Positions 1 through 7,495 of a stretch of DNA of 10,889 bases are shown piece by piece; positions within the stretch are counted from its first letter, which is position 1, and each line of letters begins with the position of its first letter. The notes below the pieces were generated by a model. The model was given only the letters and a program-made list of their open reading frames with translations. It was not told the DNA's origin and made no database searches. The DNA is taken from assembly GCA_036939975.1 (NCBI GenBank), contig JALLPB010002795.1, positions 1 through 10,889 of the forward strand, in the 5' to 3' direction. Source of the stretch: Cyclostephanos tholiformis. Its lineage: Eukaryota > Bacillariophyta > Thalassiosirophyceae > Thalassiosirales > Thalassiosiraceae. The translations under genes and the position numbers were made by a program.

Positions 1-855
1 TTAGTTATGCTATGTTTAAAATAAATAAAACTGTTGGAAACTGCATAGGATAGGGCCGATGCCGCCTCGAGCAACGACTCCCTCCCAGCCTCTTCCTTGT
101 CCAAAGTCCTCGTCGTGCGAGGGATTTCGCCGACGATGTTTCGATGTCATCGACGGCATTAGAGGGAAAAAGGCAAATCCCCCTTCCACTCAGAAAATGT
201 TGCTTTATGGTTTGACAGGAGACATGCTAAATTATTACGTACTTACACAAGGGCAGCGCAGATCAGGAAAAACCGTTCAAATCTGCATCGCCAATAGCAA
301 GTAAAAGAAACAAAGGATGGTGTAAGAACATCAAAAAACGACCATCATCTCGGTTTCGTTGGTCGTGGGGATGCAGGTCATCGTGCTGGTGTCGTTGATC
401 ATGAGGGAGGGCAATATTCAGAAGTGTTGGGCGAATACTAAACTGGTTGGCGGAGCAGAGTCCGATGGAGGCGTAACACAATTAGAGTTTTTTTTGCATT
501 GTTCCATACTGAATTTGAGAAATTTTCGGTCGTGGGAAGAATTTCTCTGTGAACGCTCTTCAATTATGAGAAACGCAACTCATCAACAAATAGCTCATTA
601 TCGTCCCTGTCACGTCGCTCTAATGCTCATAAATAACAGTCGCCTTGCTTGCCGAGTTTTGCGTATGCGACTGATTAATGAAGTGACGAGCTCACACTGC
701 AACTTTGCAGGAGAGGATTGTTGGTGGGATCAGGGCCCTAATCTGAAGCGTCCTGCAATCATCTTAACCGCATTCACATCCTACGTATTCCGCAAAATTT
801 GAAGTGGTGAACGGTTGTGGAGGACGCAGTTCCTCTGTAACACGCATATTCCCAG
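1..855. other. Intergenic or unresolved region at the left edge
   Basis: I see no recognisable gene here. The plus strand has a 147-codon open frame (359-802) and an 81-codon one (59-304). Neither has a domain, targeting signal or composition that suggests a real protein. On the minus strand a frame without ATG is open from 146 to the window edge, reading through a locally GC-rich patch (about 60-160), so the end of an exon belonging to a gene outside the window is possible but unproven. The rest is AT-rich and probably holds the 3' UTR of the coiled-coil gene that ends at 856. I saw no canonical AATAAA on the minus strand just after that stop. TACGTA occurs at 236-241 and 782-787. Confidence 0.5.
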
Positions 856-3096
856 TCAAAGCTTATCGATCGCTCGTCGATACTGCAATCCCGGCTTGAC
901 TGCGGACAAATTAATTCGTGATGGCCAATTTTCAAGATCTACGTTGATAATCCTTCCGGGTATAAGCGCGTCGCCTGTGCTTTGATATTCGGGCAGCGAT
1001 GGCAAGAAGTCCGCATGGGAAGATGCATCAGCCACCACAGGAGCAGCCTGAGTTGCAACTTCGTATGTAACCTTGATTCGATTGAGCTCATTTTCGGCAT
1101 ATTTGTGAGTAATTTGTTCTAGGATCGCTTCGAGCTCGTTGATCACCATGTCTCTATTGGTCATGCCATCTTCCTTCTCAGCGAGATTCGCCTGCTGGGC
1201 ACGAATCAACTTTTTCGATGCCATCAAATCGGCTATGAGCCTGTTTACGCTTGTAGTCATTTTTCCTTGATCATCTTTCAACATTGATATGGTGTCATAG
1301 TTGCTGAGGTATTCCCGGCGCAATTTTCGTAAAGAGCATCGGACAGAATCAATATTTTTCTCCACGTTGCCGTACCTGTTTTGCATTATCAAAATCTTAT
1401 CCTCGTAGTTACGATTAGAAGATATTGATTCTTGTAGCATTTTCTCCAGATCCCAGATTCGCAACCTTCGATTCTCCAACTGTTTTTGGTGTTCGTCTTG
1501 ACATTTGTGCACCTCAGTGGTGTGAGCTTTATGTATTTTCTGAAATGCTTTGTCCAGGCTGAAGTACCCCATTTGCAGCCGATTCTGCAAATTTCCGATA
1601 ATATGGCGTTGGTCGGTTTCGTCAACGAGAATGGATGACCAATCGATAGCATCGGATGTGTCTTTACATTCCAAATGATTAAGTATTGTTCGCACTTTGT
1701 CATTGATAGGCTCGGTAGATATCTTCAATTTACGATCGTTCGAATGTAACTCCGAGCCGTTATTGACGAGTAAATTTTCTTGCACGAGACAGTTCTCGTA
1801 ATTTGAGCGGATGCAGCGTATCAAAACACTAAATAGAAAGGATGATTTTTGACGAATAATTTCATTCCCGCGAACGAGTTCATCAATTTTTGCTAACGCC
1901 GCATCGCTGTCTTTCGGAACAAATGGTATTAATCCTTTGTCCCTAGCGTGTTCCAACACAGCCATGATAAATTTACTGTAGCATGCGGCTTCCTCGGATC
2001 TCTTTTTGGTTTCATCGTAAAGACCTCTATTTTTTGCCTCAAGATCCGAGCACTTAGTTTCAAGATTACATATCTGGGAATTCAAATGCTGAATTCGCTG
2101 TTGAAGTTCACTTTCCATATCATCGTATGCCTGCTGTACCTTGTGCAGGGAGTTCTCCAAGTTTTTCGTTTCGGCAGTACTCTTGGCTAGATCCTGTGTT
2201 AGCGTTGAGCACCAATCGTCTGCTTTTTGATATCGGTCGTGAACCTCAAGATGAATCTGCTGTAGTTGAATATTTTGATTGCCAAGTACAGACAGCTGAT
2301 GTGAAAGAGAATCCCTCTCGTTTTCCAACTTTTTATTCCGATCTACCTGGTCATTAAATGTTGCCTCCAATTGCATTAAATTGTCTCTCACTGCTCTAAT
2401 TTCACCGGTAAGTCGTTTGTGATCGAGTAATATTGGCACGTGACTCTCAATTGTTATCTCGAAGTCTCTTTTGCCTAGTTTGAGCTGTCTGACTTCCGCG
2501 TCCAATTCATTTCGGTCTGCAACTTGACGTTCAAGCGAGAATATCTTTTCGATGAGAACTTCTCTTTCGTCCTTTCTCTTTTGCATCATATCTATAAGAC
2601 GATTACGATCTTCCAGAGCCTTCGCTTTTACATCTACCAACTCCATGCGCAGGTGTGCTTCCCTCTCTTCTAATAATTGGATAGAACGCTTTAAGCTTAC
2701 AATACAACCGCTCTCTCGATGAATGATCTCAATCTGTCCTCCGCAAGTCCAGCATGGCCGAATCCTCAACTCGCACCCTTCTGGGGCGAATAAACGAAAC
2801 GTCTCTCGTAGGTCGATCGAGGGCACAGACATTTCGACATTGGCAATGAGGCCCTTAAGTCGTGCATCTAACAAGAATTCTTTCACGGCCAAAACATCTC
2901 GATGGTACGCTTTTCGAATCACATCGAGCAAATGATTACGCCGGTGAAGGCTTCCACGAAGTTCATTGATTTCTAATGAGCCACCAGAGTGGCACGGACA
3001 CGAAGGCCCTTGTTCCGAAAAAAAATGCAGATCCTCTTTTTTCTTTGGTAAATCTGTTTCTGATTTGCTCAATTGTACATTCAGATTATCGTTCAT
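856..3096 (-). CDS. Long coiled-coil protein with N-terminal cysteine-containing head, function unknown
   Basis: I do not recognise the family. From the ATG at 3096 the protein has 746 residues. The N-terminal ~30 residues are polar. Residues ~30-130 look globular and carry CPCHSGG (C33, C35) and PCWTCGGQIEIIHRES (C115, C118), a spacing that could bind zinc. Residues ~130-380 and ~490-665 are rich in Glu, Lys, Gln and Leu with heptad-like spacing, typical of coiled coil, and are separated by a less regular stretch containing LIPFVPKDSDAALAKIDELV. The tail (~680-746) is not coiled and contains PGRIINVDLENWPSRINLS. There is no signal peptide or membrane segment, so it is probably a cytosolic or cytoskeletal scaffold (inference). 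The start is uncertain: the frame stays open upstream to a TAA at 3286-3288 but has no ATG beyond 3096. The 3096 ATG has A at -3. Composition is AT-rich (37% GC at 1921-1980). The gene begins 204 bases after the PRMT7 stop, in the same orientation. Confidence 0.83.
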   Translation of the reverse strand: MNDNLNVQLSKSETDLPKKKEDLHFFSEQGPSCPCHSGGSLEINELRGSLHRRNHLLDVIRKAYHRDVLAVKEFLLDARLKGLIANVEMSVPSIDLRETFRLFAPEGCELRIRPCWTCGGQIEIIHRESGCIVSLKRSIQLLEEREAHLRMELVDVKAKALEDRNRLIDMMQKRKDEREVLIEKIFSLERQVADRNELDAEVRQLKLGKRDFEITIESHVPILLDHKRLTGEIRAVRDNLMQLEATFNDQVDRNKKLENERDSLSHQLSVLGNQNIQLQQIHLEVHDRYQKADDWCSTLTQDLAKSTAETKNLENSLHKVQQAYDDMESELQQRIQHLNSQICNLETKCSDLEAKNRGLYDETKKRSEEAACYSKFIMAVLEHARDKGLIPFVPKDSDAALAKIDELVRGNEIIRQKSSFLFSVLIRCIRSNYENCLVQENLLVNNGSELHSNDRKLKISTEPINDKVRTILNHLECKDTSDAIDWSSILVDETDQRHIIGNLQNRLQMGYFSLDKAFQKIHKAHTTEVHKCQDEHQKQLENRRLRIWDLEKMLQESISSNRNYEDKILIMQNRYGNVEKNIDSVRCSLRKLRREYLSNYDTISMLKDDQGKMTTSVNRLIADLMASKKLIRAQQANLAEKEDGMTNRDMVINELEAILEQITHKYAENELNRIKVTYEVATQAAPVVADASSHADFLPSLPEYQSTGDALIPGRIINVDLENWPSRINLSAVKPGLQYRRAIDKL

Positions 3097-3300
3097 TGTG
3101 GCTGTAGTGTGGGGGCGGCTTGTGGATGCTATACGATGTATCGTCTTCTGAGGAGAACTTGAACTTTTACCTGAAGTGTTTGGTTTGGTTTTAAATTTGT
3201 CCCCCCCCAAAAAATGTCTAACCTTCCAACATGGAATACGCAGGTAAATAGTGCGCCGCCGGTCCTCCTTGATCCGGGCAACACCTTACGTTTTCCTGGG
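3097..3300 (-). promoter_or_regulatory. Short gap between PRMT7 stop and coiled-coil gene start
   Basis: These 204 bases must hold both the 3' end of the PRMT7 transcript and the promoter and 5' leader of the coiled-coil gene, unless the two share a transcript. An eight-base C run (3201-3208; G on the coding strand) lies inside. No clear TATA box is seen. An ATG at 3232-3230 is followed by an in-frame TAG after three more codons, and would join the main frame only if a 52-base GT-AG segment (3222-3171) were removed. Confidence 0.4.
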
Positions 3301-6102
3301 CTACTTGAGCTGCACCTCGAAAGCAAATGAGTGATCTTCAATACCGCCAGGCTCAACGCCAAAGGATGCATTACAGTACACTTTTGCTCCAGCTGCCACA
3401 TGCTCGTTTGTAAAGGCAAACGACTTGGACAACTTTCGAACGAGTTGACGATGCGAAGAGGATGCTGTCGATATCATAACAAAGGAATCTTTAGAAGATT
3501 CATCAAAGACACGACAAGCGTAATCAACCCAAAAAACGACAGCATGAGCGATACCCGACGAGATCAACTCTGCCGCGCAATCCAATCCGGTTTCTATTAT
3601 TGGAGCCTCGCCGTCGTATGATATTTTGGCAACACAGCAAGTTTTAGATATTCGTTTGTATCGGTACTGCCACAGAGGAAGCGACACGTCATAGGTGTGA
3701 TATCGATCACCGTAATAGTTCACGGACGAATGTCGAAGACCAGACACTCGACCACTTTCATCGCCAACTTTCCCATACGCCAATGTGAAATCATCAAACT
3801 CCACCACACATGCCATGACGTTTGCGTATGTCGGCACAGAGAAAGCAGCAGGAGATATTACCCCTCGTTTTTTCAATGAGCGAACGGTGTAAAAGTAGTT
3901 GAGTGCCTCTTGCATGTGCCAGCCTTCCATCATTTCATAGTAAGGTTCGGCGACTACGATTTCCGCAGCACGACCAAATAGGTCGTCTACTGAGAGGTGT
4001 TCCGCAAGTCCATGAATTACTTGAAATTCAGTATTCTCACGAGGGAGCCGATTGCCAATCTGTGCAACAGTGGCCGCAATCGTCGGTAAATTCCCGGTGC
4101 TACTTTCCAAGCTCGTCACTTTCAGCGCACCGGAAACTGATGCAATCATGGCACACAGTCCGAAGTCTGAAAGATCGAGTATTGGCGCATCACGACCCTT
4201 TACATCGATGCAATATCGTATTGCTGCAGCCAGAGTGCTTATTCGAGATGAGTCATTGAGCTGAAGAGCTCGCTGGGGAGAAATGTGACGATTCAATAGT
4301 GAGCATTGGGATTCATCAATTTTACGACGTTGCATTGGTCTTGTATCGCTGTTCCCCTTGTTTTCAGGTTTGCCTATACAATATGCGCTGGTATCCGTGT
4401 CGATGGAGAATGATATCGAGCTGTCGTCGTGCGATGCAATTATTCTGACGGGAGCACCCCTCGTCAGCATCCTCGATCCTACGGCGTCATTCTCGGAATG
4501 ACCATCCCCAAACACGAAGAGACACTGCAGCCAATGGTCCTGCCAGAGCGATTCGACACCATTGTCGTTGGATCTCTTCCCGGCGTATACCATAGGCGCC
4601 GTGGAGTAGGTGCAGGAGTCGTCATCTCCGTCCCGCAGGTCAAGTTCCCACCAAAACAGGACGCCATGACACGCCCCATCAACCGTCGGGTTGACCCACG
4701 TCGACGTGGATCGTCCCGTCGGGGGGGGCAAGGCGTTCGCGCCTGAGGAGAAGTCGAAGTCCAACACCATCGCGGGCTCGGCGAGCGGGCGCATGCCCCT
4801 GAAATCATCGACCACGCGATAATCATCGCTCGTCAGATTGGCGGATGGATCTCGATACCTTCCATCGAGCATCGCATCGGCGTGAAGGGGGACCGTGATG
4901 CCCCGTCCGACGAGCAATGCTCTCGGATCGTCGCGACGATGGACGGCTCCCAGTAGCACACTTCCGTCGTCGAGGACGTCCCGACGTTGTTTTGCCGATC
5001 CGTCTCCCATCGAGTACGGTGACAACGATGGGTCGTTTTCGGCGTCGTCGACGGAGGGGGAGGCCGCGGCGGAAGTCAACGGCCTCACCCCGCGAGATGC
5101 CAAGCGGAATGCCCTCGGCTCCGGTCCCGTGAATGCCGTCACCGCATTAACGACGACGAGCCCCTCCTCGTCCGTCATACGCCGCGTCGATGACGACGAC
5201 GACGACGACGACCTGGGCGATGACGTCAATCCCTCTACCGGCACGGCGAATACGCGCGCCCGTCGGGGGACTACGATCGCATCGGGACGCAAATGACGCT
5301 CCCACGCGTCCCGCATCGACGGCAATACGCCCTCGCCGAGTAGGCCGGACTCCAACAACTCTGAAGTGCACACGTCCGCCAATCCGGCGTCGTCCGGGGA
5401 GTAGTCGTCGTCGTCGTCGTCGACAAGGACGAAATCGGCATCCGTCGAATGGCATTCCACTACCCTGACGTACGTCGAGAGGTCGTTCTCGTCGATCGTG
5501 ATGCGCGCGAGTCGCGCCATCGCCGATGCCATCTCCGCGGACGTCACGCGCACCTCCACGTCGATGTCGTCGTTGTCAGCCTCCCCGCCCCCCCCCCGCG
5601 ACGATGCGTCGAGGGCGTGCCTAGCGCCCATCATGGCGAGTAGGCCGGTCCCGGATCCGACGTCGAGGATGCGTATCCTCGTCTTCTCCCTCGTCTTCGC
5701 CGTCGTCCTGCTGGATGATTCGGCCACGCGCCTGCCAATCGCGATCGAACATGCCTCCCGTATTGCATCGTCGTACAGACGATTACGACGATCGTCGTTG
5801 AGCATGGGCATAGCCCACGCCTTCGTGCGAAGATGACGCACGATCCCAACATCGTCCTCGACTGCCCCGGGTGAAAACGGCGCGACGTCCGAGTCATCAA
5901 CCGCGGGCCCGGCGGACGTCGTCGCATCGGTAGCATCGGTCATCGACGCGGCGGCATCCCTCCACACGATCCCGCCGTTATCCTCGTCGAGGCACGCCAC
6001 TAGGACGATTTCCACGGAGGGAGAATCGTCCACCGTCAAAACGACCGCCTCGTTGTAGCGGACCGATCGGATAGCGTCGGTTATGGTGGCTTGGGCATCC
6101 AT
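3301..6102 (-). CDS. PRMT7: PRMT7-type protein arginine N-methyltransferase
   Basis: It is predicted to transfer a methyl group from S-adenosylmethionine to arginine side chains of proteins; PRMT7 enzymes are type III and make only monomethylarginine. The protein has 933 residues in one exon. The first catalytic half carries motif I, ILDVGSGTGLLAMMGARHA (145-163), the ribose-contact acid in TSAEMASAM (E190), CHST (217-220), and the double-E loop TSELLESGLLGEGVLPS (246-262; E248, E257). HGVLFWWELDL (479-489) and QDHWLQCLFVF (521-531) match the PRMT7 THW-type region. The second half repeats the fold in degenerate form: ILDLSDFGLCA (641-651) replaces the Gly-rich motif and AEPYYEMMEGWH (718-729) is the double-E remnant, as expected for PRMT7. 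It is longer than animal PRMT7 (about 690 residues) because of Asp-rich (228-233), Ser-rich (298-305) and other inserts in the first half. No targeting peptide is seen, so cytosol or nucleus is likely. The ATG at 6102 has G at -3 and +4. Confidence 0.94.
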   Translation of the reverse strand: MDAQATITDAIRSVRYNEAVVLTVDDSPSVEIVLVACLDEDNGGIVWRDAAASMTDATDATTSAGPAVDDSDVAPFSPGAVEDDVGIVRHLRTKAWAMPMLNDDRRNRLYDDAIREACSIAIGRRVAESSSRTTAKTREKTRIRILDVGSGTGLLAMMGARHALDASSRGGGGEADNDDIDVEVRVTSAEMASAMARLARITIDENDLSTYVRVVECHSTDADFVLVDDDDDDYSPDDAGLADVCTSELLESGLLGEGVLPSMRDAWERHLRPDAIVVPRRARVFAVPVEGLTSSPRSSSSSSSSTRRMTDEEGLVVVNAVTAFTGPEPRAFRLASRGVRPLTSAAASPSVDDAENDPSLSPYSMGDGSAKQRRDVLDDGSVLLGAVHRRDDPRALLVGRGITVPLHADAMLDGRYRDPSANLTSDDYRVVDDFRGMRPLAEPAMVLDFDFSSGANALPPPTGRSTSTWVNPTVDGACHGVLFWWELDLRDGDDDSCTYSTAPMVYAGKRSNDNGVESLWQDHWLQCLFVFGDGHSENDAVGSRMLTRGAPVRIIASHDDSSISFSIDTDTSAYCIGKPENKGNSDTRPMQRRKIDESQCSLLNRHISPQRALQLNDSSRISTLAAAIRYCIDVKGRDAPILDLSDFGLCAMIASVSGALKVTSLESSTGNLPTIAATVAQIGNRLPRENTEFQVIHGLAEHLSVDDLFGRAAEIVVAEPYYEMMEGWHMQEALNYFYTVRSLKKRGVISPAAFSVPTYANVMACVVEFDDFTLAYGKVGDESGRVSGLRHSSVNYYGDRYHTYDVSLPLWQYRYKRISKTCCVAKISYDGEAPIIETGLDCAAELISSGIAHAVVFWVDYACRVFDESSKDSFVMISTASSSHRQLVRKLSKSFAFTNEHVAAGAKVYCNASFGVEPGGIEDHSFAFEVQLK
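5192..5212. repeat. (GAC)7 trinucleotide repeat in PRMT7, coding poly-Ser
   Basis: Seven uninterrupted GAC units on the plus strand read as TCG serine codons on the minus strand, inside the Ser run at residues ~298-305 of PRMT7. The run sits between the double-E loop and the THW region and is likely a flexible surface loop. Such repeats change length easily. Confidence 0.9.
5404..5421. repeat. (GTC)6 trinucleotide repeat in PRMT7, coding poly-Asp
   Basis: Six GTC units on the plus strand read as GAC aspartate codons on the minus strand, giving the acidic run at residues ~228-233. It lies in the loop between motif II (CHST) and the double-E loop, where family members normally have a short linker. 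Confidence 0.9.
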
Positions 6103-6310
6103 GTCCCGAATAAGGCGGAGGCCGGATGCGCGGGGCGAAGGGTGCTTGTAACCTTTCCGTTATCCCATCGTCCCCATTACCTACCTATTTCAAGGAGGGT
6201 GGGTTCGTAGGTATTAAAATACTCTACTATCTACTATTACACACGTCGTAGAGCTGCTAACTCTCTAACTACGTAGGTAGAGAGGTATCGTACCATAATT
6301 AACGACTCAC
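6103..6310 (-). promoter_or_regulatory. Presumed PRMT7 promoter and 5' leader
   Basis: This stretch upstream of the PRMT7 ATG drops abruptly to AT-rich sequence after the GC-rich coding region. On the minus strand an A/T-rich element, TATTTTAATAC, lies near 6211-6221, about 110 bases before the ATG, and could serve as a TATA-like site. Further upstream is the TACGTA-centred palindrome at 6261-6284. The transcription start is not known, so this is inference from position and composition. Confidence 0.45.
6261..6284. promoter_or_regulatory. 24-base imperfect palindrome centred on TACGTA
   Basis: The arms CTCTCTA and TAGAGAG flank the six-base palindrome TACGTA (6270-6275). Only one base pair, A6268 with G6277, breaks the symmetry. 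The centre is the ACGT-core A-box type of site bound by bZIP dimers in plants. It lies about 170 bases upstream of the PRMT7 ATG. Binding is inferred, not shown. Confidence 0.5.
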
Positions 6311-6737
6311 TCTCCCCCCTGTGCCTCTCGAGCCATGCCCCCTCCTTCCCCGATCCGCACAGCGAGATCACGAAGATGACCTCATTTGACCGTGATGACG
6401 ATGGCGACGGAAGGCGACACGGGCCGAGATCCGGTCCCCCCCGACAAACTCGCGCATACCGAGAACTCGATATCCCAATCTCCCTATCAAGGGGGACTGA
6501 CTAAACTCCCACCTCCTCTCGATAATACTGATCCCACGCGGCCCCGTCCGTCCCGGGGATGCGTGGGAATCGACATGTTTTGGTGCTGCCGTACCCGACG
6601 ACATCGTCCCACCCGCGTACGCCCATCGTCGGCCGAGCGTCGGTCGCCATTGGACTCGGGTCGAGAGGACGATGGACCGGGGTGTTATATTCTTGATGGA
6701 ATGGCTTGTAATTTAGGTCAGGGCGTCCCCCAGCACA

Positions 6738-6780
<43 letters not shown>

Positions 6781-7495
6781 AAGTTTCCCTCCGCAGTGGC
6801 GTCGAAACGGCACATATCGCCTCTCCTGTCCCTCCCGGGGGGTCCGGCGCATTAACCCGAGGCGGCGGGGGGTCTGGGACGACGATATACATCTTGGGAA
6901 GCGGAGAGTGTGCTGCCTTTGGATCTATCCCATGAGCGATCATGTACGTGATATTTTGGCGGGCGAGGTGGATCATTCGGCGATGGAGCACGAGGGCGCG
7001 GGGGGGGGCATTTGAGCGAGATTTTCGTGGTGTCGAGCGTTACCAACCGGGAGGGTGCTTGACGTAATTGGGCACACGCGGGATCGATTTCGTTTCGTGG
7101 CAGGAAACGAGGGGTTGGGCCGATTCCACGGTGGGCGCCGCTGAAGGGTATACCTTCTATGTATTCGATGGGCTGGCTGGGAACGATGCAACTACAAGGC
7201 GATTGGACTACTCTTGGGAGTGTACGGTGGAAGCCGGCGATTAATGGTCGCATCCATCCACGGGAAAAGAAAAGATTTGCTAGTGATAATTTGGGCTCGG
7301 ACATATTGGTGTCTGTCATGATATCGATTGAGGACGGAAATACTTCACTGTGGGACAAGTATCATTGTTTGTTGCTCGATCTTACAGATATGACATTTGG
7401 CGAATGTTAGGGCTGATGTGTGACTATCTGATTGCCTATCTACATAGGAGCAGTTGGTAGATTCAAATATTGTTCCTTATTACATCTTGGCCTTC
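6311..7495. other. Long intergenic region with no recognisable gene
   Basis: It separates the antiporter stop (7496) from the PRMT7 promoter. Frames of 209 codons (plus, 6386-7015) and 168 codons (minus, 6852-7358) are open. Both depend on GC-rich sequence that rarely makes stops, the first runs through the poly-G tract as poly-Gly, and neither shows a domain. G runs on the plus strand cluster between 6738 and 7011. The part from about 7150 to 7495 is more AT-rich and should include the antiporter 3' UTR. An unannotated non-coding RNA or a spliced gene cannot be excluded. Confidence 0.5.
6738..6779 (+). repeat. Poly-G tract of 42 bases
   Basis: Forty-two consecutive G residues follow GCACA and are followed by TAAGTT. 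It is the longest homopolymer in the window by far. The plus strand could form G-quadruplex structures, and the minus strand is the matching C run. The exact length should be treated with caution because such runs are hard to sequence and clone. Confidence 0.95.

Noticed and set aside
359..802. Plus-strand open frame of 147 codons near the left edge
   Set aside because: Sequence looks like random translation of AT-rich DNA, without domain, repeat or signal. A frame of this length is plausible by chance.
3129..3419. Minus-strand frame overlapping the PRMT7 3' end
   Set aside because: It overlaps the conserved PRMT7 C-terminus in another frame and has no family resemblance.
5222..5229. A second TGACGTCA
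   Set aside because: It lies inside PRMT7 coding sequence, far from a start, and fits ordinary GC-rich codons, so it is probably chance.
6386..7015. Plus-strand open frame of 209 codons across the poly-G tract
   Set aside because: It is open mainly because the DNA is GC-rich. It includes a poly-Gly run from the G tract, and no part resembles a domain or a targeting signal.
6852..7358. Minus-strand open frame of 168 codons in the intergenic region
   Set aside because: No recognisable domain, mixed proline/arginine-rich composition, and it overlaps other equally open frames.
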